A DNA stretch of 64,000 nucleotides from the NCBI RefSeq assembly GCF_016862975.1, contig NZ_BONZ01000057.1, positions 1-64,000 on the forward strand, read 5' to 3'. This document shows, piece by piece, positions 26,033-34,769 of the stretch (positions are counted from its first letter, which is position 1; the number at the start of each line of letters is the position of its first letter). Position numbers and translations under genes: made by a program. The notes under the pieces are model-generated. The model searched no databases. It was not told where the DNA came from and saw only the letters and a program-made list of their open reading frames with translations. This stretch comes from Rugosimonospora africana. GTDB lineage: Bacteria > Actinomycetota > Actinomycetes > Mycobacteriales > Micromonosporaceae.

Positions 26033-26992
26033 TCAAGCGGGGCGGGTCAGCAGGGCGTGGCGCTCGACGTCGATCGCGGTCAGACGCTGCCGTGCCTGGG
26101 CCTGGCGCCAAGTGAGCCGCTCCGTCAGCTGCCAGACCAGTCGCATCGAACCGGCCACGTTGCGCTGCGCCTGCCTGATCCGCTGACGTACCGCCAGATC
26201 GGTGAAGATGTTGTCGAACCACACGTCGACGAACCGGGTCGGGCCGGTCACCGCCACTCCGGGTGCGATCGGCGCCGCTTCGCCCACATCGGACAGTTCT
26301 GCGCGCAGTACCGCGAGACACGCGTCGGCGTGCGCCGCGGCCCGCGCGGCGTCATCCAGCCGCGAATGCTTGACAGCGCTGGACAGCGCGCCGCCGCCGA
26401 AGAACGTGTCGTACGTCGACCACCCGGACGCGCTGCCGAGCAGGTCCCACACGTGCGACAGCGCCTGCCACGCGGCCTGTGCGGCGGTCAGGGCTTCGCC
26501 CACCTCGCGCAGTTCGGCGCCGAGCCACCCGCGCTCCTCGGCAAGCCGCAGCAGCCGCGCGCCGCGCGGATCGGTCGAGCCGCGCAGGTGCGCCTCCTTG
26601 AAGTCCAGCGCGGCGGCGTAGTCCTGCGGCGCCCCGGACAGTCGGGCCAACCGCGCGCGTGCCGCGTCATACTCCTGCCGCAGCACGGCGAGCCGGGCCT
26701 GTGCCTGCGTCACCCGGTAGCCGGCGGCATCGGCCTCGGCGCGCTCGCGGGCGAGCGCATCGTCCCGGGCGCCGCGCAGCGAGACGAGGATCCGGGTGAA
26801 TGAGACACCTTCCAGTCGCTTGACGTCGCGCTGCTCGGCGTCGCTGGCCTCGCTCAGCGAGCCGAGTTCGGCGGCCGACGCCTCCTGCCGGCGACCCAGT
26901 TCCGCCACCCATGCGGTGACCATCTGGTATTCGCGCAGCGCCCGTGCCGCACCGGCAAGCCGATGCTCGATCTCGTCGGTCACGTCGCCCAT
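26033..26992 (-). CDS. Coiled-coil protein of unknown function
   Basis: A 319-residue Ala/Arg/Glu-rich helical protein. Heptad-like segments at about 10-60 and 85-150 suggest coiled coils. The centre has a less helical GSASGWSTYDTFFGGGA stretch (about 187-203). No signal peptide or enzyme motif is visible. Codon third positions are GC-rich as in its neighbours, and no frame on the other strand is better. It probably shares a unit with the membrane protein downstream. Confidence 0.72.
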   Translation of the reverse strand: MGDVTDEIEHRLAGAARALREYQMVTAWVAELGRRQEASAAELGSLSEASDAEQRDVKRLEGVSFTRILVSLRGARDDALARERAEADAAGYRVTQAQARLAVLRQEYDAARARLARLSGAPQDYAAALDFKEAHLRGSTDPRGARLLRLAEERGWLGAELREVGEALTAAQAAWQALSHVWDLLGSASGWSTYDTFFGGGALSSAVKHSRLDDAARAAAHADACLAVLRAELSDVGEAAPIAPGVAVTGPTRFVDVWFDNIFTDLAVRQRIRQAQRNVAGSMRLVWQLTERLTWRQAQARQRLTAIDVERHALLTRPA

Positions 26993-27020
26993 GGAAGCAC
27001 GGCCGGTCGACCACGGGTCG

Positions 27021-27230
27021 CCTCAACCAAGTCGCCGTCTCGGCCAAGTCGCCGTCTCGGCCAAGTCGCCGCTTCGGCCAAGTCGCCGTCTCGGCCAAGT
27101 CGCCGTCTCGGCCAAGTCTCCGCCTCCGCCAAGTCTCCGCTTCGGCCACGTGTCCGTCTCGGCCAAGTCGCCGCCTCAGTCAAGGGTCCGCCTCAGCCGC
27201 GTGTCCGCCTCAGCCGCGTGTGGGCGCCGG
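27021..27230. repeat. 18-bp tandem repeat, about eleven copies
   Basis: Units near TCGGCCAAGTCGCCGTCT run head to tail for about 210 bases and decay at the right. The array lies between two divergent genes, so it occupies their shared promoter space. Because 18 is a multiple of three, several frames look open on both strands. These are read as artefacts. Confidence 0.9.
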
Positions 27231-27290
27231 TCGGGAAGTCGTCGCGCCGCGGATCGTGCACGGCGGCGTCGACGTCGTAGGGTGGCTCGC

Positions 27291-27764
27291 GTGAGACATG
27301 GCAGCTTCCGCTACGACATCGACGCGCGGTGCGGGCTGGCCGAGGCGGTGGCGCTCATGGCCGACGTGCCCCGGCTCGCGGCGATTCATCCGCTGGCCGT
27401 CGAGGCACGCGAACTCGAGCCCTCGCCCGGCATCCTGCGCAGCACGGCGATCACCTCCCGGCTCGCGCTGGGACCGCTGCGATTCCGCATCACCTACCGG
27501 GCCGATGTGCTGTCCGTAACCGAGGACGAGGTCATCACCGTGGCGCGGCAGCGTCCCGCCACCGTTCTGCGCAACCACACCCGGTTGCATCAGGACGGCG
27601 ACGGTGTCGTGCACATCCGGGTCGAGATCGCCTTCGAGTCGCCGTACCTGCTGTTCCCGTATGGGTTCCGGCAGGCGCAGTACGCGCATCGGGGTCTGGC
27701 CCGGGGGATCACTGCCGTTCTGGAAGGGCGCGACCCCGCGAGACGGGAGCCGACGGCACCGTAG
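27291..27764 (+). CDS. SRPBCC/polyketide cyclase-like protein
   Basis: A 157-residue small protein with the alternating strand pattern of the START/SRPBCC fold (FRYDIDARCGLAEAVALMADVPRLAAIHP at the start, HIRVEIAFESPYLLFPYG in the middle, and a C-terminal helix RGLARGITAVLEGRD). Such proteins bind hydrophobic ligands or act as cyclases. The start is GTG at 27291. No partner gene tells its ligand. Confidence 0.68.
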   Translation: MRHGSFRYDIDARCGLAEAVALMADVPRLAAIHPLAVEARELEPSPGILRSTAITSRLALGPLRFRITYRADVLSVTEDEVITVARQRPATVLRNHTRLHQDGDGVVHIRVEIAFESPYLLFPYGFRQAQYAHRGLARGITAVLEGRDPARREPTAP

Positions 27765-27858
27765 CCCGCGCGATCGCCGGCCTCGCCCCGCGGTGCCGCT
27801 TGACTCCGTCAGCGATCGTGGTGAGAGGGTGTGCGGGCTGCGACAGGGGAGGCTCACG

Positions 27859-28362
27859 GTGGGCCGGCGAAGCGAGATCGAGGCGATGACCGCTCGCATC
27901 GAGGCACTTGAGCGCGAGGTCCAGCGGTTGTCCGCCCGGACCGCCGCCGCCGGGCCGCTGCTGGACGACAGTCGGCGGCTGGAGGAGTTGGCCGAACGGG
28001 CCGAGCGGCTCAGCCGGGACACCACGGTCGCGATCGACGAGCTGACGGGCCTCGCCACCCGGGCCGCCGTCGGTGGTGCGCCGCGGTTCCGTGCCGAAAT
28101 CAACAAGGTGTACCGGGCGACCTCGCTCGGCTTCGTGTCGCTCTACTTCGTCGGCGGCCGCACCGGGTGCATCCAGATCGTGGCCGGCACGACCGACCCA
28201 CCGGACGAGGTGGTCGGCGAGGTGAACACGATGAGCGATATCAGTTCGTCCGCGGGTGCGGTGGTTCGCGCCGGCGAGTTCTGGGGCGCCCGGTTCCGGG
28301 GCGGCTGGAACGCGAGGGGCAACGGATCGGGCTTCGTCTGCGTCTTCACCCCACTGTTCTGA
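27859..28362 (+). CDS. Small coiled-coil protein of unknown function
   Basis: A 167-residue protein with an N-terminal coiled coil (about 5-60, IEAMTARIEALEREVQRLSART) and a C-terminal compact part rich in Gly, Phe and Tyr (SLYFVGGRTG, FVCVFTPLF). GTG at 27859 has AGGGGAGG upstream, which decides the start. I do not recognise the family. Confidence 0.68.
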   Translation: MGRRSEIEAMTARIEALEREVQRLSARTAAAGPLLDDSRRLEELAERAERLSRDTTVAIDELTGLATRAAVGGAPRFRAEINKVYRATSLGFVSLYFVGGRTGCIQIVAGTTDPPDEVVGEVNTMSDISSSAGAVVRAGEFWGARFRGGWNARGNGSGFVCVFTPLF

Positions 28363-28465
28363 ACGGCACTGTTCTGAGCGGGCTCTTTTGCTGAACGGGC
28401 CCTGTTCTGAGCGGCGCTGTTCCGAACGACGCTGTCCTGAACGGCACTGTTCCGGCCGGCCGGCC
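28356..28465. repeat. 15-16-bp repeats at the stop of the coiled-coil gene
   Basis: Units near GAACGGCACTGTTCT start at the gene's own stop (TTCTGAACGG) and continue for about 100 bases. Each copy has TTCTGA, CCTGA or a close form. The rest of the 28363-28759 gap is AT-richer sequence leading into the XRE gene. Confidence 0.78.
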
Positions 28466-28759
28466 CGTGCCCCGGTGGCCTGTCGTCGTAGCCACCGAGG
28501 CAGGTCGTCCTACCGATCGGGACCGTCGGCCGGGATTGCGGCTCCGATGAGCCCATGACCGGGGGTACTTCCGGATAATTCCGGGTCGATACGCATATCC
28601 CCCGATAGGCCGGCGCAGATTGACTTCGGGCATGTGCGGATACATGTACGGATCCGAGCCATGTGGTCACTGTGGGCCGCATCGATTGGCGGGTACGGTA
28701 GAAATTCTCCTATCGATGGGGACCGCTCGTTCGCTCAACGGCACAGGGGGGTGGGTAGT

Positions 28760-29581
28760 GTGCCGGTCACCGGTCAGCGCGTTGTTCGCCGGGCCCTTGG
28801 CCGCAGACTGACCCGGTTGCGTGTCGCGGCCGGCAAGCTCAGGCGTGAGGTGGCCGAGGAGAAGCTCGGCATCTCCGAAGCCACCCTGCATCGCATCGAA
28901 AACGGGAAGGTGCCGGTCACCGTCGCCAACGTGCGCGTCCTGTGTTGGTTGTACGGCGTGGACAAGAGCGCCACCGACGCGCTGGCCGAACTCGCGCTGG
29001 GCACCAACCAGCAGGAGTGGTGGGACACCAACCCGGTCATCCCGGAGTGGTTCAAGCTCTACGTGGGCCTCGAGGCCAGCGCCACCCGGATTTTCAGCTA
29101 CGACGGCGAGGTCATCCCCGGCGAACTCCAGACCGAGGAGTACGCGCGGGCCGTGTTCACCGCCGAGAACCCCGGAGACGACAACGCCGCGCGGCGGCAG
29201 GTGGCGCTACGGCTCGACCGGCAGAAGATGCTGTTCGCCCGCACTCCGCGGCCGCGATTGACCACCATCCTCGGTCAGGGTGCGCTGACCCGCGAGGTGG
29301 GTGGCTCGGACGCGCTCGGCGCCCAGATCGACCATCTCCGGGAGATCAACCGGCAGCAACACGTCGACATCCGGGTTCTTCCCTGGTCGGTCGGCGCCCA
29401 TGCGGCCATGGCCGGCGCCTTCCGCATCCTCGAACTCGACGATCCCGACGATCCCGACGTGGTCTACCTCGAATCCCACGTCGGAGCGCTGTACCTGGAA
29501 GAGCCCCACGAGGTCGAGGAGTACCGGCGCGTCTTCAAGCTCATCAGCTGCGACACCGTGCCGATCGACGAATACGCCTGA
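28760..29581 (+). CDS. XRE-family regulator with DUF5753 domain
   Basis: A 273-residue regulator of a very common actinomycete type. The helix-turn-helix spans about 12-68 (LRREVAEEKLGISEATLHRIENGKV), and DUF5753 follows (about 90-270, with GELQTEEYARAV, LTTILGQGALTREVGG and VDIRVLPW). The GTG at 28760 follows AGGGGGG. These regulators usually sit next to a small DUF397 gene. Here two different small ORFs follow about 300 bases downstream instead. Confidence 0.9.
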   Translation: MPVTGQRVVRRALGRRLTRLRVAAGKLRREVAEEKLGISEATLHRIENGKVPVTVANVRVLCWLYGVDKSATDALAELALGTNQQEWWDTNPVIPEWFKLYVGLEASATRIFSYDGEVIPGELQTEEYARAVFTAENPGDDNAARRQVALRLDRQKMLFARTPRPRLTTILGQGALTREVGGSDALGAQIDHLREINRQQHVDIRVLPWSVGAHAAMAGAFRILELDDPDDPDVVYLESHVGALYLEEPHEVEEYRRVFKLISCDTVPIDEYA

Positions 29582-29876
29582 CCGGGCCGTCTTCCGTGCG
29601 TCCGGGCCACCACCGGGGACCGCCCGGCCACCGTCGGCTCAGCCGGCGCGAACCCCCTTCGCAATGGTTTCGATCTTCCGTCCCGAATTCCGCGAAAAAT
29701 GTGTCGGAAATTCATCGCCGTGCACGGCGCCGACGCGCCAAATTTCTCGGCGAAATCTTGCACGATGCGTTACGGCGCTGTCATGCTGAGCGATATCTGG
29801 TTAATGGTTCCGGCTCGCGGTGACATCAACAACCTTTGCGCAACCGCGATGCGTTGCGGCCAGAGGGGGGACAGTT
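29582..29876. other. AT-richer intergenic stretch
   Basis: No gene is supported. The right half is noticeably AT-richer than the surroundings, holding GAATTCCGCGAAAAATG and GCGCCAAATTTCTCGGCG. The two small ORFs begin directly after it. It probably carries their promoter, but no clear -35/-10 pair could be chosen. Confidence 0.5.
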
Positions 29877-29987
29877 ATGTATTGCCCTACGTCGATAGCT
29901 ACGGCCCGCGCCGCCTCTCGCGAAGGTGGCGGCCGCGGCGACCGGCGGCGCGCAGCCGCAGCGGCACCGACGGGCGTGCCGCGGTGA
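29877..29987 (+). CDS. Small ORF (36 aa), coupled to the next ORF
   Basis: ATG at 29877 is preceded by an AGGGGGG ribosome site 6-8 bases upstream. The 36-codon product is basic and Ala/Arg-rich in its second half. Its TGA stop overlaps the GTG of the next frame (GTGA at 29984-29987), a classical coupling overlap. I do not recognise it. It may be a short leader or helper ORF. Confidence 0.45.
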   Translation: MYCPTSIATARAASREGGGRGDRRRAAAAAPTGVPR

Positions 29988-30244
29988 GCGCCCCGGATCG
30001 TGCCGACGAACTCGTGGTGCGCTTCCCCGCCCCGGCCAGCAAGCCGGAGCGCAGCGCCGAACTGCGGGTGCAGGCCACAGTGGACCGCGATGCGAAGACG
30101 ATCACCTACGAGCTGCCCGACAAGACGCGGACCACTCTCGACGTGGTCACCGCCCGTGCCCTGCAGATGATCCTCTGGGAGGGAGTGTTCGGCTCGCTGC
30201 AACCCAATGGCCCGCGCCTGTTGCTCGAACGGACGCAGCACTGA
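29984..30244 (+). CDS. Small hypothetical protein (86 aa)
   Basis: An 86-residue acidic/basic balanced protein starting at GTG 29984. The middle has a strand-like RVQATVDRDAKTITYELPD and then a helix TLDVVTARALQMILWEGVF. It looks like a small folded domain, not random sequence, and GC3 is high. The frame is open further upstream to 29699, but the coupling overlap with the 36-aa ORF supports the GTG. Function is unknown. Confidence 0.62.
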   Translation: MSAPDRADELVVRFPAPASKPERSAELRVQATVDRDAKTITYELPDKTRTTLDVVTARALQMILWEGVFGSLQPNGPRLLLERTQH

Positions 30245-30345
30245 TCCGACCCGGTGTTGTTCCGGCCCGGCGTTGATCTGGCGCGGCGCTGATCCGGCCC
30301 AGCGCTGGTCTGGTAGGGCGTTGTTCCGGCCCGGCGATGATCCGG
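30239..30345. repeat. Stop-linked repeat after the 86-aa gene
   Basis: Units near GATCCGGCCCGGCGCT and GTTGATCTGG begin at the stop (CACTGATCCG) and repeat about six times. The remainder of the gap to 30584 shows no supported gene. GGAGACATC near 30570 is the ribosome site of the next gene. Confidence 0.7.
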
Positions 30346-30584
30346 CACGGCTACCGTCCCGCTCGGCCGCTCGACGGCTCTCGCCGTCGTGGGCGGCGCT
30401 GTCCTGCGCCGGTCATCACGATTCCGGCACGCCCCGGAATCGACGAGGCCACGGTATGGAACGAGGCGCGACGACGCCCTATCTTGAAGGGCACCGAGAA
30501 GGCATCGAAGATCTCCAGCGGATCGGTGGATCAGCGCTCAGCTGTCCGTAACTTCGGCTATCGACGGGCGGAGACATCATCACA

Positions 30585-31397
30585 ATGAACGGCTCGGAGC
30601 AGGCCAGCGCGCAAAAGCCGGCAACCGCCGCGCGGATGTACGACTACTACCTGGGTGGCTTCCACAATTTCCGCGCCGATCAGGAGGCCGCCGAGCGGGT
30701 TCTCGACCAATTCCCGCACCTCACCTCGGTGGCGAGAGTCAACCGGGCGTTCCTCGGCCGGGCCGTGCGCTACATGGTGGACTGCGGGATCCGTCAGTTC
30801 CTGGATGTCGGGTCGGGAATTCCGACGGCGGGCAACGTACACGAGATCGCGCAGGCGGCGGCGCCCGAGGCGCGAGTGACCTATGTGGACATTGACCCGG
30901 TCGCGGTCGCGGAAAGCCTGGAGATCCTGGAAGGCAACGGCAGAGCCACCGCGATCCGGGCGGACATGCGCCATCCGGAAACCATCCTGGCGCACAAGTC
31001 CGTCCGCGAACTTCTCGACTTTGACCAGCCGATCGGGCTGTTGCTGGCCGCGGTGCTGCATTTCGTACCCGAGGACGACACCGCCTACGGCCTGGTCCGG
31101 CAGCTGCTCGACGCACTCCCACCGGGGAGCTACATGGCCGTCTCGCACATCGCGTCGGAAAGCTTCGTCCCCAGCGACCGGTATTCCGCGGCCACCGCGG
31201 TCTATCAGCAACAGACCTCGACGCCGGTGGACTCCCGCAGCAAGCCCGACGTCGAGCGATTCTTCGCCGGCATCGATCTCGTCGAGCCCGGGGTGGTGTG
31301 GGGCAACGAATGGCGACCGGCACCCGGCGACCCCGAAATCAAGGACGACGACCCGCTGAAGAAAGGCGTGTGGGCGGGAGTGGGCCACAAGCGCTGA
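30585..31397 (+). CDS. DUF574-type SAM-dependent methyltransferase
   Basis: A 270-residue protein of the actinomycete family formerly DUF574 (Methyltransf_19). It begins with the hallmark ARMYDYYLGG (about 16-25). SAM-binding text is FLDVGSGIPTAGNVHEIAQ (about 73-91) and VTYVDIDPVAV. Family members are numerous in actinomycetes, and their acceptors are largely unknown. ATG at 30585 has GGAGA upstream. Confidence 0.9.
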   Translation: MNGSEQASAQKPATAARMYDYYLGGFHNFRADQEAAERVLDQFPHLTSVARVNRAFLGRAVRYMVDCGIRQFLDVGSGIPTAGNVHEIAQAAAPEARVTYVDIDPVAVAESLEILEGNGRATAIRADMRHPETILAHKSVRELLDFDQPIGLLLAAVLHFVPEDDTAYGLVRQLLDALPPGSYMAVSHIASESFVPSDRYSAATAVYQQQTSTPVDSRSKPDVERFFAGIDLVEPGVVWGNEWRPAPGDPEIKDDDPLKKGVWAGVGHKR

Positions 31398-31480
31398 ATG
31401 CGAGCGGGGCGTGAAGCGAGCGGGGCGTGAAGCGAGCGGGGCGTGAAGCGAGCGCGGCGTCAAGGCGAGCAGCGTGAATT
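31393..31480. repeat. 16-bp repeat at the methyltransferase stop
   Basis: The unit GAAGCGAGCGGGGCGT repeats about four times from the stop codon (CGCTGAATGCGAGCGG) and then decays. Each copy has GTGAAG, giving TGA in a fixed place. Confidence 0.8.
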
Positions 31481-31550
31481 CGGGTGCGGTGTGATATCGG
31501 GCGCGGCGGCCGCGCGTACCGGAGAGGCGTCACCGGCCTTCGGGCGGCAG

Positions 31551-32444
31551 TCAGACCATGGTCGGGTCGGGCGGTGGCAGGGCCTGGAGGCGGGAGGCGT
31601 CGCGACCGGGCGGGGCGCCGAACAGGCGACGGTACTCCCGGCTGAACTGGCTCGGACTGTCGTAGCCGACCGCGTAGCCCACCGCCGCTACGTCGTGTGA
31701 GTCGGTGATCAGGCGGGTCCGGGCCTCCTGGAGCCGGATCCGTTTCTGGAACTGCAGCGGGCTCATCGCGGTGACCGCGCGGAAGTGGCGGTGGAACGAG
31801 GTGACGCTCATCCCGGCGACCTTTGCCAGGTCCTCAATGCGCAGCGGTTCGGCGTAGCCGGCGCGGATGCGGCGGATGGCCCGCGAGATCTGGGAGAGGC
31901 GGCTGTCGGCGAGCCCGATCTGGCGGATCGTGGCGCCCTGCTCCCCGTTGATCAGGCGCCAGAGGATCTCCCGTTCGATGGCCCCGGCGAGCACGGGAAT
32001 GTCCTCCGGGCGGTCGAGCAGGTGGAGCAGCCGGATGATCGGGTCCAGCAGGTCGCTCGTGGCATCGCTGACCGCGATGCCGGCGGCGTCGGTACGGGCG
32101 GCCGTCGGAGCATCCAGCAGCAGGGTGGCGATCGCGGCCGGAGACAGGGTCAGGCCCATGCCGAGGAACGGCCGGTCCGGCCCGGCGCGCAGGACGTGGC
32201 CGGTGACCGGAAGGTCGAGCGAGATCACCGCGAACTGGCCCGGGCCGTAGTCGAAGATCTGTTCGGCCAGGACCGTGCGTTTCACGCCCTGAGCGACGAT
32301 CGCGAACGACGGACGCGCCACCGCGCTCAGGGGCTCGGTGGGGGCGTGCGACTCCATGATCACCACTCCGGGGAGTCGAGTCTGGAGGTATCTGCCCGCT
32401 GCGTGCCGGGCGATGAGGGCGCGGAGCTCCCCAAGTTGATCCAT
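31551..32444 (-). CDS. AraC-family regulator
   Basis: A 297-residue AraC regulator with the AraC_N domain (about 20-175, ESHAPTEPLSAVARPSFAIVAQG). The C-terminal helix-turn-helix pair is at about 190-285 (GMSVTSFHRHFRAVTAMSPLQFQKRIRLQEAR and GYDSPSQFSREYRRLFG). The start at 32444 (MDQLGELRALI) is the usual family start, and a longer frame is rejected. It is divergent from the aldo/keto reductase, the normal target arrangement for this subfamily. Confidence 0.9.
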   Translation of the reverse strand: MDQLGELRALIARHAAGRYLQTRLPGVVIMESHAPTEPLSAVARPSFAIVAQGVKRTVLAEQIFDYGPGQFAVISLDLPVTGHVLRAGPDRPFLGMGLTLSPAAIATLLLDAPTAARTDAAGIAVSDATSDLLDPIIRLLHLLDRPEDIPVLAGAIEREILWRLINGEQGATIRQIGLADSRLSQISRAIRRIRAGYAEPLRIEDLAKVAGMSVTSFHRHFRAVTAMSPLQFQKRIRLQEARTRLITDSHDVAAVGYAVGYDSPSQFSREYRRLFGAPPGRDASRLQALPPPDPTMV

Positions 32445-32562
32445 AGCGCACGATTCTTTCAAGGTTGGCAGGATCGTGCAATGCGCTGGAAGTATCTGCC
32501 TACCGTCGCCCGAAGTCCCGCGATTCACTGAATACGTACGGAAACACAAGAGAAGAATGGGT

Positions 32563-33654
32563 ATGCCAAGCATGTCTCTGGATTCGTATGTCAGCCTCGG
32601 CCACTCGGGGCTGCGAGTCAGCCCGTTGACACTGGGCGCCATGACCTTCGGTGAGGACCACGGCTGGGGTACGTCGGTCGAGGAGTCCGAGGCGATCATC
32701 GCGGAGTACCTGGATCGCGGTGGGAACTTCATCGACACCGCGAACATCTACACCAACGGCCACTCCGAGAAGATCATCGGCGACTGGTTCGCCGCCCGCC
32801 CGGGGCTTCGTGACCGGGTCGTCATCGGTACCAAATTCTTCGCCAACCTCTTCGAAGGCGACCCCAACGGTGGTGGCGCGGGGCGCAAGTCGATCGTGGC
32901 CGCACTCGAGAACTCCCTACGGCGGCTGCGCACGGACTACGTCGATGTCTACTGGCTGCACAACTGGGACCGCACGGTACCCATCGAGGAGACCATGCGT
33001 ACCCTCGATGACCTCGCCACCGCAGGGAAGATCCGCTACGTCGGCCTTTCCGACGTGCCCGCCTGGAAGGCCGCACAGGCACAGGTGACGGCGCGGTTCC
33101 GGGGGTGGACGCGGGCGGTCGGTCTGCAGGTCGAGTACTCCCTTCTGGAGCGCACCAGCGAGGGCGAACTGATCCCGATGGCGCAGGAACTCGGTCTCGG
33201 CGTCATGCCGTGGAGCCCACTCAAGAGCGGCCTTCTGTCCGGGAAGTACTCGCGCTCACGCACGGGAAGCGTCGACACGTTGCGCACCGGCTTGGTCGGT
33301 GAACCCGGCGAGAAGGACTACGACGTCATCGACGTTCTGGAGCGGGTCGCGGAGGAGGCCGAGACCACTCCGGCCGCGGTCGCGCTCGCCTGGGTACGCC
33401 AACGGCCGGGGGTCACCTCGACGCTGGTCGGCGCCCGCCGGCTGGAGCAGTTCCGGGCCAACCTGGCCTCCTTGGAGGTGCACCTCACCGACGCGCAGAT
33501 CGCCGCGCTGAACGAGGTGTCGGTGCCGGCGCTCAACTTCCCGGCGGAGAACAACCACACGCTGGCGCCGTCGCTCGCCTTCGCCGGCGCGACCGTCGAC
33601 GGCGTCCGCACGTCCGTGCTGCCCCTGCTGAAGGCCAGCTCGGTGCGGTACTGA
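32563..33654 (+). CDS. Aldo/keto reductase
   Basis: A 363-residue NADPH-dependent oxidoreductase of the YghZ/Tas-like AKR branch. The catalytic tetrad is visible as Asp in FIDTANIY, Tyr in the same segment, Lys in VVIGTKFF and His in WLHNWD. The cofactor end has PWSPLKSGLLSGKYSRS and STLVGARRLEQFRANL. ATG codons at 32557, 32563 and 32572 are all possible, and 32563 has the best spacing to AGAAG. It is divergent from an AraC regulator, so it is probably induced by an aldehyde or electrophile. Confidence 0.9.
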   Translation: MPSMSLDSYVSLGHSGLRVSPLTLGAMTFGEDHGWGTSVEESEAIIAEYLDRGGNFIDTANIYTNGHSEKIIGDWFAARPGLRDRVVIGTKFFANLFEGDPNGGGAGRKSIVAALENSLRRLRTDYVDVYWLHNWDRTVPIEETMRTLDDLATAGKIRYVGLSDVPAWKAAQAQVTARFRGWTRAVGLQVEYSLLERTSEGELIPMAQELGLGVMPWSPLKSGLLSGKYSRSRTGSVDTLRTGLVGEPGEKDYDVIDVLERVAEEAETTPAAVALAWVRQRPGVTSTLVGARRLEQFRANLASLEVHLTDAQIAALNEVSVPALNFPAENNHTLAPSLAFAGATVDGVRTSVLPLLKASSVRY

Positions 33655-33749
33655 CCGCGCGGCGGTGCCGCCGAGCGAGTGCGCGGTGGGGATCCGCATC
33701 GCCGCACGCGATGCGGATCCCCTGGCCGGTACTGGTGATGTGGCCGGTA

Positions 33750-34769
33750 CTAGTGATGGGGTGACGGGGCGGCCGACGATATCGGCGGCTGGACGACCGC
33801 CGGCAGCTCGTTGGTCCATCCGGCCGCGAGGATCCTCAGTGTTCCCTGGAAGTTGGTCGCACTGAGCAGCATCGACGTCTTGGGATCGATGACCAGCCTG
33901 AGTTCGCCGGCACCCGCGGCGCCCTTGCCGGCCCGGGACTTGTCCGCCCCGAGCGAGGGGAGGGCGATGGCCCGGCCGCCGTCCACCGTGCCGAGGTTGG
34001 TGACGTTTGGCGTCGTGGCGAGTGCGCGGAAGGCAGCGGCCCGGACCGTGGGCGGGGCGGGTACCTGCCAGAGCAGCTTGACCAGCCAGCCCTTGACTGT
34101 TTCGGGCAGGTCGGCGGCGGGGACTACCGGCTGCCCTGCCCGCGGATGGGTGTAGGAGTCGGTGATCCACGCCTTCAGAGCGGCCGGGTCCGTGGGAAGC
34201 TGCTTGAGTTGGGCGTAGGACAGCCGGGAAGCCCCCACCTCGAACCCGTCCCCGCTCCTCATCAGCACGACGCCGGCGACGCCCGGGAGCGTGGCATAGG
34301 TCGTCCCGTCCTGTGCGGCCCAGGTGTTGTCCGTGGTGCCGTTGTCCGTGGTCCTCAGATGCCAGTACGTGCCGGCGGCTGCCGGCTCGGTCTCCGCCAC
34401 GGTGGCGGCGGCGAGCAGGATCTGCTGGCCGGACAGCTGGCTGGACGACTGGCCGGGTGCGTGGCCGGACGCTTCGGCGGCCGGTTGCCCGGGCCGGGTC
34501 GTGCCCGGGGCCAGAGCGAACACGGCCGCGGCGGCCAGTGCCGCGGTCACCGTGGCGGCGCCGGTGAGCCAGGCCAGTCGGGCTCCGCGCCGATGCCGTG
34601 GCCTGGGTGCCGGTGCCGGTGCCGGTGCCGGTGCCGGTGCCGATCCCGATGCCGGCTTGTCTTCACCGGAGATCTGCCGCATCAGGGCGGCTCGCGCGGC
34701 GGAGTGAGCGGCCTGCGATGGCGGCTCGGGCTGCTCCCACGCCTCGCGCAGTTCCGTGAGGTCGTTCAT
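33750..34769 (-). CDS. CU044_5270-like membrane protein, probable anti-sigma partner
   Basis: A 339-residue protein. A cytosolic N-terminus starts MNDLTELREAWEQPEPPS, followed by an Ala-Pro dipeptide repeat (about 45-57) and a membrane helix (about 66-88). A large outside domain begins QQILLAAATVAETEPAAAGTYWHLR. This layout and start match the actinomycete CU044_5270 family. It overlaps the ECF sigma gene by four bases (ATGA), which suggests that it regulates or is regulated by that sigma factor, though no zinc anti-sigma motif is visible. Confidence 0.78.
   Translation of the reverse strand: MNDLTELREAWEQPEPPSQAAHSAARAALMRQISGEDKPASGSAPAPAPAPAPAPRPRHRRGARLAWLTGAATVTAALAAAAVFALAPGTTRPGQPAAEASGHAPGQSSSQLSGQQILLAAATVAETEPAAAGTYWHLRTTDNGTTDNTWAAQDGTTYATLPGVAGVVLMRSGDGFEVGASRLSYAQLKQLPTDPAALKAWITDSYTHPRAGQPVVPAADLPETVKGWLVKLLWQVPAPPTVRAAAFRALATTPNVTNLGTVDGGRAIALPSLGADKSRAGKGAAGAGELRLVIDPKTSMLLSATNFQGTLRILAAGWTNELPAVVQPPISSAAPSPHH

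Noticed and set aside
27021-27230. Possible CRISPR array
   Set aside because: Units are directly abutting with no unique spacers, and no cas gene is near.
26963-27294. Several open frames through the 18-bp repeat, with SAKSPSRPSRR-like text
   Set aside because: They are translations of the repeat in three frames on both strands, without ribosome sites.
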